A program made the translations under genes and the position numbers. Below, one piece after another: positions 52,779-62,891 of a stretch of DNA of 64,000 nt; position 1 is the stretch's first letter; each line of letters starts with the position of its first letter. The stretch is from Novosphingobium sp. Gsoil 351. Lineage in GTDB: Bacteria > Pseudomonadota > Alphaproteobacteria > Sphingomonadales > Sphingomonadaceae. The DNA lies in the NCBI RefSeq assembly GCF_009707465.1, contig NZ_CP046120.1, forward strand, positions 620,001 to 684,000. The letters are read 5' to 3'. The notes beneath the pieces are model-generated. The model saw nothing but the letters and a program-made list of their open reading frames with translations. It searched no databases and had not been told where the DNA came from.

Positions 52779-53721
52779 AGTCCCGGTCGCGGTTCTGATT
52801 TCGGGCAGCGGGACCAACATGGCCGCCTTGCTCTATGCCAGTCGCATCGCCGAATGCCCCTACGAGATCGCGCTGGTCGGCTCGAACAACCCCGACGCCG
52901 CCGGGCTTGCGCTGGCCGCGGCCGAGGGAGTCCCCACCTTCGTCCTGCCGCACAAGGGCATGGCCCGCGCCGATCACGATGCGGCGATGGACAAGGCGAT
53001 CCGCGCGGCGGGTGCACGGTTCGTCGCGCTCGCGGGGTATATGCGCATCCTGACGCCCGATTTCGTTGTCGCTTGGGACGGCCGGATGGTCAACATCCAT
53101 CCCTCGCTACTGCCCAGATACCCCGGCCTCCACACCCACGAGCGTGCGCTCGCCGCTGGCGACACCAAAGCCGGATGCAGCGTGCACCTGGTCACTGCCG
53201 ACCTCGATTCGGGTCCGTTGCTTGGCCAGACGCCGGTCGCCATCCTGCCCGGCGATACCGCGGAGACGCTGTCCGCGCGGGTGCTGATCGCCGAACACCA
53301 GCTCTATTCCCGCTGCCTCGCCGACCTGGTGACGCACGAGACCTCGCCCGCGCACCTCGTCGCGCAGGTCCGCGAGCGCGCGCTGGCTCTGCCCGAGGCC
53401 GACGAGGTGCTGAGCCACGGAATGCCGTGCTTCGGGGTCACCAAGGGCAAGAAATTCGCCTATGTCAGCCTCGACCACCACGGCGACGGCAAGACCGCGC
53501 TGCTGGTAAAGATCAGCGGGCTCGACGAGCAGCAGCAACTGATCGAGAACGACCCGGAACGCTACTACCGCCCAGCCTACTTCGGCGATTCCTGGATCGG
53601 GGTGCGCCTCGACATCGGCGGCAATGACTGGGACCACATCGGCGAATGGCTGGCGCGAAGCTGGCGCATGAGCGCACCGAAAAAGCTCACCGCGCTGATG
53701 GACATGGCTGACGCGTTCTAG
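52771..53721 (+). CDS. purN: GAR transformylase PurN fused to a MmcQ/YjbR domain
   Basis: A 316-residue protein. Residues 1-190 are PurN, which transfers formyl from 10-formyl-THF to [34 protein letters not shown] (catalytic N-H of INIHPSLLP type), and the late aspartate in [15 protein letters not shown]. From about residue 205 the chain continues without stop into a MmcQ/YjbR (DUF419) domain: [51 protein letters not shown] and [14 protein letters not shown]. YjbR domains have a CyaY-like fold and unknown role. The ATG overlaps purM by 8 bases. It converges on ndk. Confidence 0.9.
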   Translation: MPKVPVAVLISGSGTNMAALLYASRIAECPYEIALVGSNNPDAAGLALAAAEGVPTFVLPHKGMARADHDAAMDKAIRAAGARFVALAGYMRILTPDFVVAWDGRMVNIHPSLLPRYPGLHTHERALAAGDTKAGCSVHLVTADLDSGPLLGQTPVAILPGDTAETLSARVLIAEHQLYSRCLADLVTHETSPAHLVAQVRERALALPEADEVLSHGMPCFGVTKGKKFAYVSLDHHGDGKTALLVKISGLDEQQQLIENDPERYYRPAYFGDSWIGVRLDIGGNDWDHIGEWLARSWRMSAPKKLTALMDMADAF

Positions 53722-53730
53722 GTTTCTGCC

Positions 53731-54153
53731 TCAGCCGACGATCTCTTCGGGCTTGAAGAAATAGGCGATCTCGATCGCGGCGTTCTCGTCGCTATCGCTG
53801 CCGTGGACGGTGTTGGCCTCGATCGATTCAGCCAATTCCTTGCGGATCGTTCCCGGAGCGGCGTTGGCGGGGTTGGTCGCGCCCATGATGTCGCGGTTGC
53901 GCTGCATCGCGTTCTCGCCCTCGAGCACCTGGACCACCACCGGCCCACTGGTCATGAACGCGACCAGCTCGCCGAAGAACGGGCGCTCCTTGTGGACCGC
54001 ATAGAAGCCTTCGGCCTGATCGCGGGTCATGTGGATACGCTTGCTGGCGACCACGCGCAGCCCGGCTTCCTCGAGCATCTTGGTCACCGCGCCGGTCAGG
54101 TTGCGGCGGGTCGCGTCGGGCTTGATGATCGAGAAGGTGCGGGTACCGGCCAT
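53731..54153 (-). CDS. ndk: Nucleoside diphosphate kinase
   Basis: A 140-residue enzyme moving phosphate between nucleoside tri- and diphosphates. It has [17 protein letters not shown], the Kpn-loop part [27 protein letters not shown] and the phosphorylated H117 in [12 protein letters not shown]. It ends 9 bases from the convergent purN gene. GGAACTCACC precedes the start. Confidence 0.96.
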   Translation of the reverse strand: MAGTRTFSIIKPDATRRNLTGAVTKMLEEAGLRVVASKRIHMTRDQAEGFYAVHKERPFFGELVAFMTSGPVVVQVLEGENAMQRNRDIMGATNPANAAPGTIRKELAESIEANTVHGSDSDENAAIEIAYFFKPEEIVG

Positions 54154-54233
54154 TTTGGTGAGTTCCTGATTTGAGCAACAAAGTTGCGCGCGCCCCTAGC
54201 GGGGATCATGCTGCACTGCAAGGTGAAGCGCCG

Positions 54234-54671
54234 CTATGGCCCCGGTCGCCAATTGCCGCCGTCCTGCACCCAGAACTTGCGCTCCACGCCATCGCGCTCG
54301 CCCAGCATGCGCCAGCAGCCCCGTGCGCCGTCTATTTCGGCGGGGCCGAACAGCAGAAACACTCGCTCGAAGCCCTCTAGCCCCTCGCGCCACGCCCCAT
54401 CGGCCAGCGCGACGAACTTTGCCCCGTTGCGCGGCTCGGGACCGTCCGACAGGAGCACCGGCTGGCGCGAATCGTGCGCCCCGCCCGCCTCGCCATGCGC
54501 GAGAAAGCTCTCGGGCGCATGGCTCCACAGCGCTTGGGAAACCGCCACGCGCTGGGCTTCGTCAGCGCTTATCACCAGCATCTGCTCGCCCGCCTTGAGC
54601 GTGTTGGCCGCCAGCAGCGGGACCACCGCTTCGGCCGGATCGCGGCTTAGCTGGTAGAAATCGACCCGCAT
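54234..54671 (-). CDS. holC: DNA polymerase III chi subunit
   Basis: A 145-residue protein of the HolC family, linking the clamp loader to SSB. Typical features are VDFYQLSRDPAEAVVPLLA, VISADEAQRVAVSQALW (ALW), PVLLSDGPEPRNGAKFVALAD and RVFLLFG. The start overlaps the stop of the DUF2256 gene (TGATG). pepA and holC are neighbours in many proteobacteria, here with DUF2256 between. Confidence 0.9.
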   Translation of the reverse strand: MRVDFYQLSRDPAEAVVPLLAANTLKAGEQMLVISADEAQRVAVSQALWSHAPESFLAHGEAGGAHDSRQPVLLSDGPEPRNGAKFVALADGAWREGLEGFERVFLLFGPAEIDGARGCWRMLGERDGVERKFWVQDGGNWRPGP

Positions 54672-54817
54672 CACCCCTTCCCCCCGCGGCGGCAGCGCTC
54701 CGAGCAATACAGGACGCTATCCCAGTCGCGCTCCCACTCCTTGCGCCACGTGAACGGCAGGCCGCACGCCGCGCAGAGCTTGCTCGGCAGCTCCGACTTG
54801 CGGCGCATTTTCGGCAT
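54671..54817 (-). CDS. DUF2256 small cysteine-rich protein
   Basis: A 48-residue protein, too short for many gene callers. It contains [20 protein letters not shown] and SVLYCSERC, a CxxC...CxxxC zinc-binding layout that defines DUF2256. Function unknown; a nucleic-acid or redox role is only a guess. It overlaps pepA at its start (TAATG) and holC at its end (TGATG), so all three are translated as a chain. Confidence 0.85.
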   Translation of the reverse strand: MPKMRRKSELPSKLCAACGLPFTWRKEWERDWDSVLYCSERCRRGGKG

Positions 54818-56274
54818 TATTTCTCCAGCGTATCGCGCACGAAGCGGTCCAGCAGGCGGACGCCGAAGCCGGTCGCGCCCTTGTCCCAGGTCGCGCCGGG
54901 TTTGTCCGCCCACACCATCCCGGCGATGTCGCAGTGCGCCCAGGCCACGCCCTTGTCGACGAAGCGCTGGATGAACTGCGCCGCGGTAATCGAGCCGCCA
55001 AACCGCGGGCCGACGTTCTTCATGTCGGCGATCGGGCTGTCGATCAGCTTGTCGTAGGCCGGACCGAGCGGGAACCGCCACATCTTGTCGCCACTCGCCT
55101 TGCCCGCGCTCAGCAGCGCCTCGGCCAGCGCATCGTCGTTGGAGAACAGCCCGGCATGCTCGCTGCCCAGCGAGATCATGATCGCTCCGGTCAGCGTGGC
55201 GAGATCGACGATCGTTGCGGGCGAGAATTCCTTCTGCGTCCAGGTGATCGCATCGCACAGCACCAGGCGGCCTTCGGCATCGGTGTTGATGACCTCGATC
55301 GTCTGGCCCGACATCGAGGTGACGACGTCGCCGGGGCGCTGCGCCGCGCCGTCGGGCATGTTCTCGACCAGCCCGCAGATCCCGACCACATCGGCCTTGG
55401 CCTTGCGCATCGCCAGCGCCAGCATGGTCCCGGCGACGGCGCCCGCGCCGCCCATGTCCCACTTCATGTCCTCCATCCCCGCAGCCGGCTTGATCGAGAT
55501 GCCGCCGGTGTCGAAGGTCACGCCCTTGCCGACCAGCGCAGTCGGCTTGGCCGCTTGGGCGCCCTTCCAGCGCATCGCGAGGATGCGGGAATCACGCACC
55601 GAGCCCTGCCCGACCCCGAGCAGTGCACCCATCCCCAGCGCGGTCATCGCCGCCTTGTCGAGCACGGTGATTTCCAGACCCAGGCCCGCGAACCGCTTCT
55701 GGCAGCGCTCGACGAAGCTCTCGGGATAGATGATGTTGGCCGGTTCGGTGACCAACTCGCGGGTGAAGGCGACCCCTTCGGCAACCGCGGACTCGCTGGC
55801 CCATGCCGCCTCGGCCCCGGCGGGCGCGCCGATCAGCGTCACCTCCGCCAGCGTCGGCTTGTGATCGTCGGTCAGGCGGGTGCGATAGACATCGTGACGC
55901 CAGCCGCGCAGCACCGTGCCCAGGATCAGCGCGGCGGCTTCCTCCGCGCTGGCTCCGCTCGCGCCCAGATCATAGGCCACCGCAGTCTCGCCCGAGGTCA
56001 GGTATTTGGCGGTGACCGCCGCGCCCGCCCGCTCGAACGCGGCGAGCCTGCCGTCGGCGGCGGGGTCGCCGATGCCGACCAGCACGTTGCGTTTCAGCTC
56101 GCCGCCACCGCCCGCGAAGCTCTCGAACACCTGGCCGAGCTTTCCGGCGAAACGCGAGGCGCGGGCGGCGTCGGCGACACTCGCGTCGAGCCCGGCGGGC
56201 AGCTTGTCCTGCTCGACGACCTGGACGACGAGGCGCGGCGCGGCGGCGCCCTGGGCGGCAAACGATACCTTCAT
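54817..56274 (-). CDS. pepA: Leucyl aminopeptidase (M17)
   Basis: A 485-residue zinc/manganese aminopeptidase. The N-terminal domain is followed by the catalytic one with [20 protein letters not shown] (metal-binding Lys and Asp), [11 protein letters not shown] and the signature [14 protein letters not shown]. It degrades peptides in the cytoplasm and in enteric bacteria also acts as a DNA-binding factor. The start at 56274 gives MKVSFAAQG with GGAGGAAGC upstream; a longer in-frame extension overlaps lptD's promoter. Divergent from lptD by 87 bases. Confidence 0.95.
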   Translation of the reverse strand: MKVSFAAQGAAAPRLVVQVVEQDKLPAGLDASVADAARASRFAGKLGQVFESFAGGGGELKRNVLVGIGDPAADGRLAAFERAGAAVTAKYLTSGETAVAYDLGASGASAEEAAALILGTVLRGWRHDVYRTRLTDDHKPTLAEVTLIGAPAGAEAAWASESAVAEGVAFTRELVTEPANIIYPESFVERCQKRFAGLGLEITVLDKAAMTALGMGALLGVGQGSVRDSRILAMRWKGAQAAKPTALVGKGVTFDTGGISIKPAAGMEDMKWDMGGAGAVAGTMLALAMRKAKADVVGICGLVENMPDGAAQRPGDVVTSMSGQTIEVINTDAEGRLVLCDAITWTQKEFSPATIVDLATLTGAIMISLGSEHAGLFSNDDALAEALLSAGKASGDKMWRFPLGPAYDKLIDSPIADMKNVGPRFGGSITAAQFIQRFVDKGVAWAHCDIAGMVWADKPGATWDKGATGFGVRLLDRFVRDTLEK

Positions 56275-56361
56275 GGAGGAAGCTCCTGGAGAAAGGGGGA
56301 CGGCCCGGAAAGCGGGCGGAATGGCGTTGCGATTAGTGCGGGGCGGTGCGATAGGCAAGCC

Positions 56362-58707
56362 ATGCAACGGTCGCCGCGGTCCGCTCCGCAAGCCCAAATT
56401 TCAAGCTTGCGCGGGCTTGCTGTCGGCCTTGCGCTGGCCTGCGCGCTGCCCGCGCTGGCCTGGCCCTCGCTGGCCGTCGCGCAAGATGGTTCAGCCGCAG
56501 TCGACAAGGAAAAAGCGGAGTCTGACCCGCTCGGTGCGCGCAAGAGCGAGTCCTTTCCGGCACCAGCGCTGTCGCAACCCGCATCCCCCACCGCGACCGC
56601 GCCTGATGAAGAGCGGATAAACTTCGAGGCCGACCGCGTCGAATACGGCAACGATACCCAAATCGTGAACGCCACCGGCAACGTCGTGCTGGTCAAGGGC
56701 GACCAGTCGGTACGCGCCGACGGGGTCACCTGGAACCGCCAGAGCGGGCAGATCGTCGCCACCGGCAACGTCCGCGCGGTCGATCAGGACGGCAACCTCC
56801 TCCTGACCGACCGCGTCGAGCTGACCGACGAGCTGAAGGCGGGGATGATCGAGAACCTGCTGCTGGTGATGCGCGAAGGCGGGCGGATCGCGGCGGACAA
56901 GGGCCTGCGCGATGACGCCGGGCGGATCGTGCTGACCAACGCCGCCTACACCGCTTGCGCGGTCGAGGATTCGAAGGGCTGCCCGAAGAAGCCGAGCTGG
57001 CGGATCAACGCCGATCGGGTGGTCTACGATCCCGCCAAGCAGCGGGTGCGCTACGATCACGCCAAGCTTGAGATCTTCGGGGTCGCGGTTCCGTTGCCGT
57101 TCCTCGCGCATTCGACAAATGGCTCGGCCGGATCGGGGGTGCTACCGCCCTCGCTGCGCTTCTCGCGCTCCAACGGCGCGGAGATCGAGGGCGCCTATTA
57201 TCTGCGACTGTCCGAATCGCGCGACGTGACCGTGTCGGGCCACGTCTATTCCGAAGTGCTGCCGATGATCGCGGCCCAGTATCGCGAGCTGACCGACATC
57301 GGCGCCTACCAGATTACCGGCTACGCCACGCGCAGTTCGCGCCTGCCGATCGATCAGTCCGGCGCAACCCGCCGCGACGATTTCCGCGGCGCGATCGACG
57401 CCAACGGGCGCTTTCAGTTCAGCCCAGAGTGGAGCCTCACAACCTCCACCCGGCTGACCACCGATCGCACCTTCCTACGCCGCTACGACATCAGCCGCGA
57501 CGACAGGCTGCGTAACACGCTCCAGGTCGAGCGGATTGATCCCGGCAGTTACCTGAGTATCGCCGGATGGGCGACGCAAACGCTCCAGGTCGGCGTGAAC
57601 CAGGGCCAGGTGCCGATCGCACTGCCCGCGATCGATTACCGCCGTCGCCTGACCGTGCCGGTGATCGGTGGCAAGGTCGAACTTATGGCCAATTCGTTGG
57701 GGATCATCCGCGGCGACGGGCAGGATAGCCAGCGCGCCTTTGCCGGCGCGCGCTGGGACTTGCGCAAGATCACCGTCGCCGGGATCGACGCGACGCTGAC
57801 CGGGCTGGTCCGCGGCGATGTCTATCACAGCGACGAGAACCTCCGGACCGCCACCGCAGCCTATCGCGGCACGCCGGGTTGGCAGGCGCGCGGGGTCGCG
57901 CTCGCCGCGATCGACGTGAAGTACCCGCTGGTCGGCGGGTTTCTGGGCGGAACGCAGATCCTTACCCCGCGCGTCCAGATCGTCGCCAGTCCCCCGATCG
58001 ACAACTTCGACATCCCCAATGAGGATTCGCGCGCGATCGAGCTGGAAGACACCAATCTGTTCGCGCTCAACCGCTTCCCCGGTTACGACCGGGTCGAAGA
58101 CGGCAACCGCATCACCTATGGCCTCGACTGGCTGTGGGAGCGCCTGGAATGGCGGGTCAGTAGCACCGTCGGGCAAAGCTATCGCCTGACCGACAAGCCC
58201 ACGATCTTTCCCAATGGGACCGGGCTGACCAGCCGCACGTCGGACATCGTCGGGCGAACCCAGGTGCGCTACCGCGAGTTCGTTTCGCTGACCCACCGTT
58301 TCCGTCTCGACAAGGACGGCTTCGCGGTGCGCCGCAACGAATTCGATGCCACGATTGGCAGCCACAAGACTTACCTGGAGCTGGGCTACCTACGGCTCAA
58401 TCGCGACATTGCTGCGTTCGAAGACTTGCAGGATCGCGAGGAGCTGCGCCTAGCCGGGCGCGTGGCGTTCGCGAAATACTGGTCGGTGTTCGGATCGGGG
58501 GTGTTCAACCTGACCGACCGCAACGAAGACCCGTCGTTCACCTCCGACGGCTTCGAGCCGCTGCGCACCCGCCTGGGCGTCGCCTATAACGACGAATGCC
58601 TCGAGATGAGCTTCACCTACCGCCGCGACTTCGTCTCGACCGGCGACGCGCGCAAGGGCAACTCGTTCATCGTCCGCCTTGCGCTCAAGAACCTCGGATT
58701 CCGCTGA
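56362..58707 (+). CDS. lptD: LPS-assembly protein LptD
   Basis: A 781-residue outer-membrane barrel that inserts lipopolysaccharide with LptE. Signal peptide ends SLAVAQ; residues about 85-200 form the OstA/LptA-like jellyroll (INFEADRVEYGNDTQIVNAT, GNVVLVKGDQSVRADGVTWN), followed by the LptD barrel (PFLAHSTNGSAGSG, FSRSNGAEIEGAYYLRL) to the C-terminal Arg. One cysteine pair (CAVEDSKGC) lies near residue 200; another Cys is at NDECLEM. The frame stays open far upstream but only as antisense to pepA. It leads the lptD-surA-pdxA-rsmA operon. Confidence 0.94.
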   Translation: MQRSPRSAPQAQISSLRGLAVGLALACALPALAWPSLAVAQDGSAAVDKEKAESDPLGARKSESFPAPALSQPASPTATAPDEERINFEADRVEYGNDTQIVNATGNVVLVKGDQSVRADGVTWNRQSGQIVATGNVRAVDQDGNLLLTDRVELTDELKAGMIENLLLVMREGGRIAADKGLRDDAGRIVLTNAAYTACAVEDSKGCPKKPSWRINADRVVYDPAKQRVRYDHAKLEIFGVAVPLPFLAHSTNGSAGSGVLPPSLRFSRSNGAEIEGAYYLRLSESRDVTVSGHVYSEVLPMIAAQYRELTDIGAYQITGYATRSSRLPIDQSGATRRDDFRGAIDANGRFQFSPEWSLTTSTRLTTDRTFLRRYDISRDDRLRNTLQVERIDPGSYLSIAGWATQTLQVGVNQGQVPIALPAIDYRRRLTVPVIGGKVELMANSLGIIRGDGQDSQRAFAGARWDLRKITVAGIDATLTGLVRGDVYHSDENLRTATAAYRGTPGWQARGVALAAIDVKYPLVGGFLGGTQILTPRVQIVASPPIDNFDIPNEDSRAIELEDTNLFALNRFPGYDRVEDGNRITYGLDWLWERLEWRVSSTVGQSYRLTDKPTIFPNGTGLTSRTSDIVGRTQVRYREFVSLTHRFRLDKDGFAVRRNEFDATIGSHKTYLELGYLRLNRDIAAFEDLQDREELRLAGRVAFAKYWSVFGSGVFNLTDRNEDPSFTSDGFEPLRTRLGVAYNDECLEMSFTYRRDFVSTGDARKGNSFIVRLALKNLGFR

Positions 58708-58825
58708 GCCTTGGCACCATTGGGCAAAGCCGCTATCGCGCGGCGGCGGCCGGTCCACTCAGCTTCGGTTAAGCCGCTCGGCAGCAGATCGCGGCCAGAA
58801 CCGGGACGGGTATTCCCCATACCGC

Positions 58826-60232
58826 ATGCACAGGAACGACCCTTTCGTGAGCCATAGCGTCCTTCGCCTTACTCCCGCCCGTCTGGCCGTCGCGGCCGGT
58901 CTTCTCGCCCTGGCCGGCGCCGCCGTCGCTCAAGACGCCCCGCAGCCCGCGCCCGTCGAAGCGCCAGCGCCCGAAGCGGGCACGACGGTCGCGGCGCTCA
59001 ATCTTCCGCAGGGCCCAACCCAATTCCTCGCGCCTGACCCCAACGTGCGCCGCGCCACCGCCAAGGTGAACGGCGACATCATCACCGATACCGACATCAG
59101 CCAGCGCGTGGCGCTGGTTGTGGCGGCGAGCGACGCCAAGATCGGACCCGAGGAAATGGGGCGCTTGCGCCTGCAGGTGCTGCGCAACCTGATCGACGAA
59201 ACGCTGCAGATCCAGGAAGCCAAGGCTGCCGAGATCGACGTCGACGAGGCCGAGGTCAACCAGACCTTCGCGCGCGTCGCCCAGCAGAACTTCGGCCAGA
59301 ACCCCGCCGCGCTGGATGGCTACCTCACCAAGATCGGTTCGTCTGCCGCCTCGCTCAAGCGCCAGATCCGCGGCGAGCTGGCTTGGCAGCGACTGCTGCG
59401 GCGCAACGTCCAGCCGTTCATCAACGTCTCGGACGAGGAAGTGAACGAATCGCTCGAGCGGCTCAAGGCGGCCAAAGGCACCGACGAGTACCGGATCGGC
59501 GAAATCTTCCTGTCGGCGACCGACGACACCAAACCGGCGGTGTTCGAGAACGGCAAGAAGATCGTCGAGCAGATCAAGCAAGGCGGCAGCTTCGTCGCCT
59601 ATGCCCGCCAGTTCTCCGAGGCTTCGACCGCCGCGGTCGGCGGCGATCTCGGCTGGATCAGGCTGGCCCAGCTCCCCACCGAACTGGCGACCGTGGCGGC
59701 CCAGCTCGGCGCCGGCCAATTGGCCGGTCCGGTCGAGGTTCCGGGCGGGTTCTCGATCCTCTATCTGATCGACAAGCGCCAGGTCCTAACCGCCGATCCA
59801 CGCGACGCTGTGCTCAGCCTCAAGCAGATCACCCTGACCTTTCCCAAAGGCTCGACCCAGGCGTCGGCCACCCCGAAGGTGGTCGAATTCTCGCGCGGGG
59901 TGAAGGCGATCAAGGGCTGCGGCGATGCCGAAGCCGCCGCCACCGCGCTTGGCGCGACGGTCGTCGGCAACGACAACATCAAGGTCCGGGATCTGCCCGG
60001 CCCGTTGCAGGAAGCAATGCTCAAGCTCTCGCTGGGCGAGACCACCCCACCGTTCGGATCGGTCGAAGAAGGCGTGCGCGTGCTTATGCTGTGCGGGCGC
60101 GATGATCCGCAGGCGGGCGCCGGTCCGAGCTTCGACGAACTGATGTCGCAGATGGAAGACGAGCGCGTGAACAAACGCGCCCAGACCTATCTGCGCGACC
60201 TGCGCCGCGACGCGGTGATCGAGTACAACTGA
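58826..60232 (+). CDS. surA: Periplasmic chaperone and peptidyl-prolyl isomerase SurA
   Basis: A 468-residue periplasmic protein that helps fold outer-membrane barrels, including LptD. Signal peptide ends GAAVAQ; a SurA N-terminal helical domain has KVNGDIITDTDISQRVALV and LRNLIDETLQIQEAKAAEID. A parvulin domain follows (YRIGEIFLSATDD ... GGDLGWIRLAQLP), then a second, more degenerate one. The start at 58826 begins the signal peptide. It follows lptD by 118 bases and precedes pdxA, the classical gene order. Confidence 0.93.
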   Translation: MHRNDPFVSHSVLRLTPARLAVAAGLLALAGAAVAQDAPQPAPVEAPAPEAGTTVAALNLPQGPTQFLAPDPNVRRATAKVNGDIITDTDISQRVALVVAASDAKIGPEEMGRLRLQVLRNLIDETLQIQEAKAAEIDVDEAEVNQTFARVAQQNFGQNPAALDGYLTKIGSSAASLKRQIRGELAWQRLLRRNVQPFINVSDEEVNESLERLKAAKGTDEYRIGEIFLSATDDTKPAVFENGKKIVEQIKQGGSFVAYARQFSEASTAAVGGDLGWIRLAQLPTELATVAAQLGAGQLAGPVEVPGGFSILYLIDKRQVLTADPRDAVLSLKQITLTFPKGSTQASATPKVVEFSRGVKAIKGCGDAEAAATALGATVVGNDNIKVRDLPGPLQEAMLKLSLGETTPPFGSVEEGVRVLMLCGRDDPQAGAGPSFDELMSQMEDERVNKRAQTYLRDLRRDAVIEYN

Positions 60233-60294
60233 ACTGTGTGAACCGCGCGGCTCGCGCACGTTTCCGCGCGTCGAGGTTCTGCTAGGACGACGCT

Positions 60295-61305
60295 GTGCCG
60301 ACCACCTTGCCCCCGCTGGCGCTGACGCTGGGCGATCCCGCCGGGATCGGGCCTGAGCTTGCCTGCGCGGCATGGCTCGAGCGAGGCGCGGCCCAGCTAG
60401 CCCCGTTCTTCGTCGTCGGCAGCATCTCGGTGCTGGCCGGGGCCGCCCGCACGCGCGGGTGGGACCTGCCGCTGCTGGCGATCGGCGAGCCTGCCGACGC
60501 CGCGGGGTGCTTCGGTGACGTCCTCCCGGTGCTCGACATCGCCGGGCTCGACTATGCACCCGGCGCTCCCAGCAAGGCAGGCGCGGAACTCGCCTTCCAA
60601 TCGCTGGAGATCGCAGCGGGGCTGGTGCGCGGTGGCGCGGCGTCTGCGCTTGTCACCGCGCCCGTGGCCAAGTCCGAACTGGCGGCGGTGGGCTTTAGCC
60701 ACCCCGGTCAGACCGAATACGTCGCCGAGCGGTGCGGCATCGCCGCACACAACGCGGTGATGATGCTCGCCGGGCCGAGCCTGCGGGTCGTGCCGATCAC
60801 CGTCCATGCTGCGCTGGCCGAAGTGCCGCGCCTGCTGACCGCCGAACTGATCCGCGCCCGCACCGCGATCGCCGCGGCGGCGCTTGTCCGCGATTTCGGC
60901 ATCGAACGCCCGCGGATCGCCGTGGCCGGGCTCAACCCTCATGCGGGAGAGAACGGCCGCTTCGGGCGCGAGGAAATCGACACCATCGCCCCCGCCGTCG
61001 CTCAGCTCCGCGCGGAGGGGATCGATGCCAGCGGGCCATTGGCGGCCGACGGGATGTTCCACGCCGAAGCCCGCGCGCACTACGACCTGGCTGTGTGCAT
61101 GTACCACGACCAGGCGCTGATCCCACTCAAAGCTCTCGATTTCGACCATGGGGTCAACGTCACATTGGGCCTGCCTATCGTGCGCACCTCGCCCGATCAC
61201 GGCACCGCGTTCGCGATCGCCGGAACCGGCCGCGCCCGCGTCGGCCCGACACTGGCGGCGATCCGCATGGCGGGCGACTGCGCCGCGCGGCGGGCGGCGG
61301 CTTGA
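60295..61305 (+). CDS. pdxA: 4-hydroxythreonine-4-phosphate dehydrogenase
   Basis: A 336-residue NAD-dependent enzyme of pyridoxal-phosphate synthesis. It has [51 protein letters not shown], and [15 protein letters not shown] with metal-binding histidines. It starts with GTG (AGGACGA upstream). Its stop shares bases with the TTG start of rsmA. Confidence 0.95.
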   Translation: MPTTLPPLALTLGDPAGIGPELACAAWLERGAAQLAPFFVVGSISVLAGAARTRGWDLPLLAIGEPADAAGCFGDVLPVLDIAGLDYAPGAPSKAGAELAFQSLEIAAGLVRGGAASALVTAPVAKSELAAVGFSHPGQTEYVAERCGIAAHNAVMMLAGPSLRVVPITVHAALAEVPRLLTAELIRARTAIAAAALVRDFGIERPRIAVAGLNPHAGENGRFGREEIDTIAPAVAQLRAEGIDASGPLAADGMFHAEARAHYDLAVCMYHDQALIPLKALDFDHGVNVTLGLPIVRTSPDHGTAFAIAGTGRARVGPTLAAIRMAGDCAARRAAA

Positions 61306-62117
61306 CCCCACTGCCCCCCTTGCGCGAGGTGATCGCGCGCCATGGCTTGTCCGCGAGCAAGGCCCTTGGGCAGAACTTCCTGCTCGACGAGCAGCTGCTG
61401 GATCGGATCGCAGCGATCCCCGGCTCGCTTGGCGGAAAACAGGTGCTCGAGATCGGCCCTGGACCCGGCGGCCTCACCCGCGCGCTGCTCCGCGCCGGGG
61501 CGCACGTCACCGCGATCGAGATGGACCGCCGCTGCCTGCCCGCGCTGGCCGAACTGGGCGAGGCGTTCCCGGGCCAGCTTCGCGTGCTGGAGGGCGATGC
61601 GCTCAAGCGCGATCATGGCATCGAAGGCCCGTTCCACATCGTCGCCAACCTGCCCTACAACGTCGGTACCGCGCTGCTGGTCGGCTGGCTCGGCGGAGAG
61701 AGCTGGCCGCCGCAGTGGGCCTCGCTGACGCTGATGTTTCAAGAAGAAGTCGCCCGGCGGATCGTCGCCGCGCCCGATACCTCCGCCTATGGCCGGCTGG
61801 CGGTGCTCGCCCAGTGGCGGGCCACCCCGCGATTGGCGCTCAAGGTCCATCGCAGCGCCTTCACCCCGCCACCCAAGGTGATGAGCGCGGTGGTCCACAT
61901 CGTTCCCTCAGCCATGCCCGAGGGGGTTTCGGCACGCGTCCTCGAGCGCTTGACCGCGGCGGCGTTCGGTCAGCGCCGCAAGATGCTGAGGCAGAGCCTA
62001 AAGGGGATCGACGGGGCGCTGGCGGCGCTCGACGCCCGTACCATCGCCTCCGACCGGCGCGCCGAAACGCTGAGCGTTGCCGAGTTCGTCGCGGTCGCGC
62101 GGGCCCTGACGCTCTGA
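61302..62117 (+). CDS. rsmA: 16S rRNA adenine-N6,N6 dimethyltransferase (KsgA)
   Basis: A 271-residue SAM methyltransferase dimethylating A1518 and A1519. It has [20 protein letters not shown], the SAM motif [27 protein letters not shown] (catalytic NLPY) and [15 protein letters not shown] chose the TTG at 61302, overlapping the pdxA stop (TTGA), since it gives the family's usual length and N-terminus; no ATG lies near. It ends the lptD-surA-pdxA-rsmA unit. Confidence 0.95.
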   Translation: MTPLPPLREVIARHGLSASKALGQNFLLDEQLLDRIAAIPGSLGGKQVLEIGPGPGGLTRALLRAGAHVTAIEMDRRCLPALAELGEAFPGQLRVLEGDALKRDHGIEGPFHIVANLPYNVGTALLVGWLGGESWPPQWASLTLMFQEEVARRIVAAPDTSAYGRLAVLAQWRATPRLALKVHRSAFTPPPKVMSAVVHIVPSAMPEGVSARVLERLTAAAFGQRRKMLRQSLKGIDGALAALDARTIASDRRAETLSVAEFVAVARALTL

Positions 62118-62120
62118 GCC

Positions 62121-62891
62121 GTGGCGATGGCCGCTGCCCAGCCTGTGACCGGCTACAAGCCAGGCTCCCCCCGCGAACGCGCGGTTTCCGCGTTCCTTTC
62201 GGCGGCGATCATCGTCCTCGCGGCGCTGCTGGCGATCTATCAGACCGGCGCGGTCGCCAAATTCGGTAAGGGCGTCAGCCTGACCGCATTCGACGTCGCG
62301 TCCACGGGATCGGCGCCAAAAGCCGCGCAGGCCGTCCCCCAGAAGATTGAAAAGGCGAGCAAAACCGACTCTCGCCCCCGTTCGCCGATGCCCAAGCCAA
62401 GGATCACGATTCCCAATCCCCAGGCTCCCACCAACGAAGATTTCGGCGTTCCGGGCTTCATCCACCTGACCCGCGCCGAGATGAAGGCGGCCGACATCGG
62501 CAACCGCAAGGGCGCCAAATCGGGTACCGCGCTGGCCGAGGGCAACGGCGATAGCGCCGCGCCCGGTTCGGGCGACGGCCCGGGCGGCGCTCGCCTTTAC
62601 AACCCCGACTGGTTCCGCGAGCCTACCTCCGCGCAACTCGCCGGCTATTTGCCCAAGCGCAATCCTGGCGAGGGCTGGGGCATGATCGCGTGCCAGACCG
62701 CCGAGCGCCACCGGGTGGAGAATTGCGAGATCCTGGGCGAATCGCCAGGCGGATCGGGCTATGGCCGCGCCGTCCTCGATGCCGCCTGGCAGTTCCAGGT
62801 CATCCCGCCGCGGATCAACGCCAGGAGCCAGATCGGCGCCTGGGTCCGCATCAAGATCACGTACAGCGAACGCGGCGCCCGCGCTGGCTAG
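62121..62891 (+). CDS. TonB-like envelope protein of unknown function
   Basis: A 256-residue protein with one N-terminal membrane segment (residues about 22-41, [20 protein letters not shown]), a Pro/Lys linker ([20 protein letters not shown]), and a C-terminal domain resembling TonB/TolA ends ([58 protein letters not shown]). It may pass energy to an outer-membrane receptor, but no ExbB/ExbD genes are beside it. GTG 62121 and ATG 62127 are both possible starts. It begins 4 bases after rsmA and its stop overlaps the malate synthase stop. Confidence 0.72.
   Translation: MAMAAAQPVTGYKPGSPRERAVSAFLSAAIIVLAALLAIYQTGAVAKFGKGVSLTAFDVASTGSAPKAAQAVPQKIEKASKTDSRPRSPMPKPRITIPNPQAPTNEDFGVPGFIHLTRAEMKAADIGNRKGAKSGTALAEGNGDSAAPGSGDGPGGARLYNPDWFREPTSAQLAGYLPKRNPGEGWGMIACQTAERHRVENCEILGESPGGSGYGRAVLDAAWQFQVIPPRINARSQIGAWVRIKITYSERGARAG

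Noticed and set aside
54934..56361. In-frame extension of lptD by over 470 codons upstream
   Set aside because: It is wholly antisense to pepA and lacks domain similarity; the signal peptide at 56362 fixes the start.
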